From contig NZ_JANQLX010000016.1 of the NCBI RefSeq assembly GCF_028280385.1, forward strand, positions 30,197-94,196: a DNA stretch of 64,000 nt, written 5' to 3'. Under the pieces are notes generated by a model that was not told where the DNA came from, searched no databases, and saw nothing but the letters and a program-made list of their open reading frames with translations. Made by a program: the position numbers and the translations under genes. Below, piece by piece: positions 61,304 to 64,000 of the stretch (positions are counted from its first letter, which is position 1; the number at the start of each line of letters is the position of its first letter). The DNA comes from Allomuricauda sp. Its GTDB lineage: Bacteria; Bacteroidota; Bacteroidia; Flavobacteriales; Flavobacteriaceae.

Positions 61304-64000
61304 ATGAAGAGCAAAACTACTCCTACATTCAGCCCGGTAATTGTTACCTTCTTAATGCTGTTCTCATTGACATTGTCAGGACAGGTTAAAAAAGCATTTA
61401 CCCCAAGGTATTCGGAAACCATTAAAGGAGATGTTACCATTATTGCCAATAATGTACTTTCCCGACATGCAACAAATGCATACAACGGAACAGAAGGCAA
61501 TCATGATTTTTCCGACAATGTTTTCGTTGATATCGATTCAGATAACTCCACCTTTAATTCGAGCAGCGCAAACTTTGCAAATCCAGAACCAGGATTGAGT
61601 TGTCTCAATTTTAAAAAGGTATTGCTTTATTGGGCTGCTGCGGACAAGGAATACTCGGTGGATGATAAAACTGGGAACGGGGGAACGGAACCGGTTTGGA
61701 ATTACAATCAGGTAAAACTGATGTTGCCAGGTCAGACTTCCTATACTACCGTTACTGCGGATGAGGTAATCTATAGGGGTAGAAATGAGAGCTTCGAAAA
61801 TGACCCCTATATCTGTATAAAGGATATAACATCGGATATAGAAAGCCTGGCCAGTCCATATGGTAATTTCCAAGTGGCCAATGTAAAGGCTACAGAAGGT
61901 GATTTACACGCCCACACTGGATCGCACACCGGAACATCTGGCGGATGGCAAATTGTCTTCGTATATGAAAATCCAAGCATGATCGGAAAAAACGTAACGC
62001 TTTTTGACGGTTATGTACATATTACAAAAACCCAGGGGGAAGTGGAATTTGATTTCAACGGATTTCAAACCGTTCCCACTGGAAATGTCAACGCTGATAT
62101 TATTCTTGGTTCCCTGGAAGGGGATAGGGATATCCCGGGAGACCAACTGCAAATTTTCGATACCAGTAATAATTGGTCCAACGTTTCCACATCCCTACGG
62201 GATTCCAATAACTTTTTCAATAGTAGGATTACGATTGATGGAGCTGATTTCACAAGTAGAAACCCTGCGAGCACCAACACCTTAGGTTTTGATGCCGCAA
62301 TTTTTGATTTACAGAACACCGGCAACAAGTTTATTGACAACAACCAAACATCCGCAACACTTAAAATTACGTCGGACCAAGAAAGTTATGGTCTTTATTT
62401 GCTTGGGTTGAGTGTGGAGGTTTATGAACCCAGCCTTGGAGCCTTAAATTTTACTTCCTCTACATCTGGAACAGGTTTTAATCCCGGAGATAACGTTCAA
62501 ATGACGCTAAGTGTTGAAAACTCCGGAAATGACGACATCCAGAACTTGGAAATATTCACCACCCTTCCACAAGAGGTGGATTTTGTGGATACTGAAACTT
62601 TACCCGCTGGTGTTACTTATAATTTTAATACTTCCACAAGGGAGTTGCGCTTTTTTGTACCAGATGGAAATACGGATGTAGGTGATTCCATGTATACTTT
62701 GGATTTCAACATTCAGATTAAAGATCAATGCCATTTCTTGGAAACAGCTTGTTCCTCGAACTTTGCCATGCAGGCTACCGCAACATTTAGCGGGGTAACC
62801 AATACCAACCCGGTTGTAGCCCAAAGTTCAGGTACTCTGGATAGTTGTGGCATTGGTAACTTTGACCCCACAGTTGTGGATATCAACGAACCCAATCAGG
62901 TAAACTGGTCAACAGTGGCCAATGCATTGGACACTACTGTTTCCTGTGATGACACTGATGCTTTAAACGCAGCCCAAAACCTTGAACCAGCTACTGAATT
63001 TTGCAATTTTACTTTGAACAAGGTTGCAGGTAGTTTTGTTGCCGACCCAAGTTGTCCTGGAGAAGGAACATACACCAATACTTGGACTTTTACAGATGCC
63101 TGTGGAAGGACCAGTGATACGTTTACACAAGTCATTACGGTGGAAGATAACGCTGCACCAACCTTTGTGGAGGCCTTGCCAGCGAATCTGACCGTTTCCT
63201 GTGACAGCGTACCGGTTGCCGATGTGCTGACAGCTACCGATAACTGTGATGCCAGCGTGTCCGTGACCTTTGACGAGCAGATCACCGATACCGATTCCTG
63301 TGGGTCCGACTATACCATCACAAGGACATGGTCCGTGGAGGACTGTGCAGGGAACACCACCGAACATGTACAGACCATCACCGTGGAGGACAACACCGCC
63401 CCTACGTTTGTGGAGGCCTTGCCAGCGGATACGGTAGCGGCCTATAATGCAATCCCAAGTGCCGATGTACTGACCGCCAGCGACAATTGTGATACCAGTG
63501 CCGCGGTAAGCATGATCGAGACCTATATTGGGGACAGCACGGGCACCACCTATACCATCGTAAGGACGTGGACCGCATCGGACTGTTCAGGAAACTCCAC
63601 CGACCATACCCAGCATATCTTTGTTACCGAAAACGGTGACCCTGTTGGGCTGTACATAAACGATATTACTGTGGACGAGGGCACTGGAAACGCGGTCTTG
63701 CAGGTATTCCATGTGGGACAGGCCGGAAATTTCACGGTGAACCATACAACAGTGGACGGTACGGCCGTACAGCACCAGGATTATGCCCCAATATCAGGCG
63801 CCCTGAACTTCAACGGGACACATGGGGAACTGGTGACGGTCGCGGTCCAAATAAACGATGATATCATCACCGAGCCAACGGAACATCTCATCGTTGAGCT
63901 ATCCAATGCCACCAATACGCCGGCAATTGTTGACAATGCCGGGACAATAACCATAACCGACAACGACGGAGGGGCCGGGAACGGGGTCCAGTTCGATATC
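61304..64000 (+). CDS. large secreted adhesin with HYR-like and Calx-beta repeats (3' end missing)
   Basis: From ATG 61304 the frame stays open for 899 codons to the window edge. A Sec signal peptide (about 1-26, ending LSGQ-V) leads to a 350-residue N-terminal domain of unknown fold (WAAADKEYSVDDKTG, SHTGTSGGWQIVFVYENP). A DUF11-like bacterial Ig domain follows (about 383-525: GFNPGDNVQMTLSVEN). Three Cys-rich HYR-like repeats come next (about 532-620, 621-701, 702-778), with VSCD...TDNCD...DCAGN and TVEDN-APTF linkers; the repeats start 81 residues apart. A Calx-beta domain (about 779-889: VDEGTGNAVLQVF, DYAPISGALNF, ITITDND) then begins. This matches T9SS-exported, SprB-like adhesins, but the C-terminal sorting domain is outside the window, so gliding or attachment is inference. 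Codon use turns GC-richer from about 63,130. Confidence 0.9.
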   Translation, partial: MKSKTTPTFSPVIVTFLMLFSLTLSGQVKKAFTPRYSETIKGDVTIIANNVLSRHATNAYNGTEGNHDFSDNVFVDIDSDNSTFNSSSANFANPEPGLSCLNFKKVLLYWAAADKEYSVDDKTGNGGTEPVWNYNQVKLMLPGQTSYTTVTADEVIYRGRNESFENDPYICIKDITSDIESLASPYGNFQVANVKATEGDLHAHTGSHTGTSGGWQIVFVYENPSMIGKNVTLFDGYVHITKTQGEVEFDFNGFQTVPTGNVNADIILGSLEGDRDIPGDQLQIFDTSNNWSNVSTSLRDSNNFFNSRITIDGADFTSRNPASTNTLGFDAAIFDLQNTGNKFIDNNQTSATLKITSDQESYGLYLLGLSVEVYEPSLGALNFTSSTSGTGFNPGDNVQMTLSVENSGNDDIQNLEIFTTLPQEVDFVDTETLPAGVTYNFNTSTRELRFFVPDGNTDVGDSMYTLDFNIQIKDQCHFLETACSSNFAMQATATFSGVTNTNPVVAQSSGTLDSCGIGNFDPTVVDINEPNQVNWSTVANALDTTVSCDDTDALNAAQNLEPATEFCNFTLNKVAGSFVADPSCPGEGTYTNTWTFTDACGRTSDTFTQVITVEDNAAPTFVEALPANLTVSCDSVPVADVLTATDNCDASVSVTFDEQITDTDSCGSDYTITRTWSVEDCAGNTTEHVQTITVEDNTAPTFVEALPADTVAAYNAIPSADVLTASDNCDTSAAVSMIETYIGDSTGTTYTIVRTWTASDCSGNSTDHTQHIFVTENGDPVGLYINDITVDEGTGNAVLQVFHVGQAGNFTVNHTTVDGTAVQHQDYAPISGALNFNGTHGELVTVAVQINDDIITEPTEHLIVELSNATNTPAIVDNAGTITITDNDGGAGNGVQFDI

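Noticed and set aside
63139..63436. CRISPR or mobile repeat from the near-identical segments
   Set aside because: The repeats are in frame, start 81 codons apart, and encode HYR-like domains, so they are protein repeats.
1..64000. tRNA or rRNA genes
   Set aside because: No cloverleaf-like or rRNA-like stretch was recognised by eye. A covariance-model search would be needed to exclude small ones.

Overview
The window is a chromosomal segment of a member of the Bacteroidota, most likely a marine Flavobacteriaceae (Muricauda/Flagellimonas-like; the genus is a guess). Several things point this way. Predicted promoters have the Bacteroidota -7 element TAnnTTTG rather than a sigma-70 TATAAT box. 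PEP carboxylase carries a GRGGPPARGGG loop. There is a TonB-type CarboxypepD-regulatory/outer-membrane beta-barrel protein, a PLDc_N-TPR protein, a small Cys-rich membrane protein, and a giant HYR/Calx-beta adhesin of the kind exported by the type IX secretion system. I found no rRNA, tRNA, CRISPR array, insertion sequence or prophage by eye. Most of the window is densely packed housekeeping sequence with many 1-17 nt gene overlaps.

Layout. 1-7050: a complete trp operon (trpE-G-D-[4-TM protein]-C-F-B-A), preceded by a short leader with a hairpin. 7080-9890: M20 peptidase, small lipoprotein, outer-membrane protein. 9885-16554, mostly minus strand: UDG-like protein, PLDc_N-TPR protein, PEP carboxylase, YaaA, RluD-type pseudouridine synthase and a PASTA protein. 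16633-18098: ddl and coaD. 18296-22381: PAS histidine kinase with an overlapping receiver protein, then an M14 metallopeptidase lipoprotein. 22365-24763: NUDIX protein and pyrE diverging from a 7-bp gap, an SRPBCC protein and birA.

24845-29560 is a membrane-homeostasis run on the plus strand: rsfS, ftsH, LUD protein, cdsA, psd and an acyl-CoA-binding protein. 29563-38760 is minus-strand accessory material: RDD protein, AGMO-like fatty acid hydroxylase, FdhF/YdeP-type molybdoenzyme, an ECF-type sigma factor coupled to a secreted SnoaL-like protein, a GH109 glycosidase behind a LacI-type operator, and a LytTR/LytS-like two-component pair. 38973-46865: TonB-type outer-membrane receptor, a membrane-anchored LAS/MepA-like peptidase candidate, valS, a DUF1573 protein and a retropepsin-PDZ protein. 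46944-58645: aminotransferase, murB, a sigma/anti-sigma pair, a small Cys membrane protein, another sigma factor, lipA, gapA, a TPR-hybrid histidine kinase, lpxK, a Nif3-like protein and a cysteine-free zinc-ribbon homologue. 58677-60853: kynurenine 3-monooxygenase and a stand-alone ClpP. 61304-64000: the first 899 codons of a large surface adhesin that runs off the window.

The genes chiefly serve tryptophan synthesis, cell-envelope and lipid synthesis (ddl, murB, lpxK, cdsA, psd), envelope quality control (ftsH, peptidases) and sensing (three sigma factors, three histidine kinases). No obvious defence or mobile system is present. The best candidates for new biology are the LAS-like peptidase, the SnoaL/Cys-motif sigma pair, the four-TM protein inside the trp operon and the giant adhesin. 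Coordinates are from reading the sequence. Family assignments are from motif recognition without database searches.
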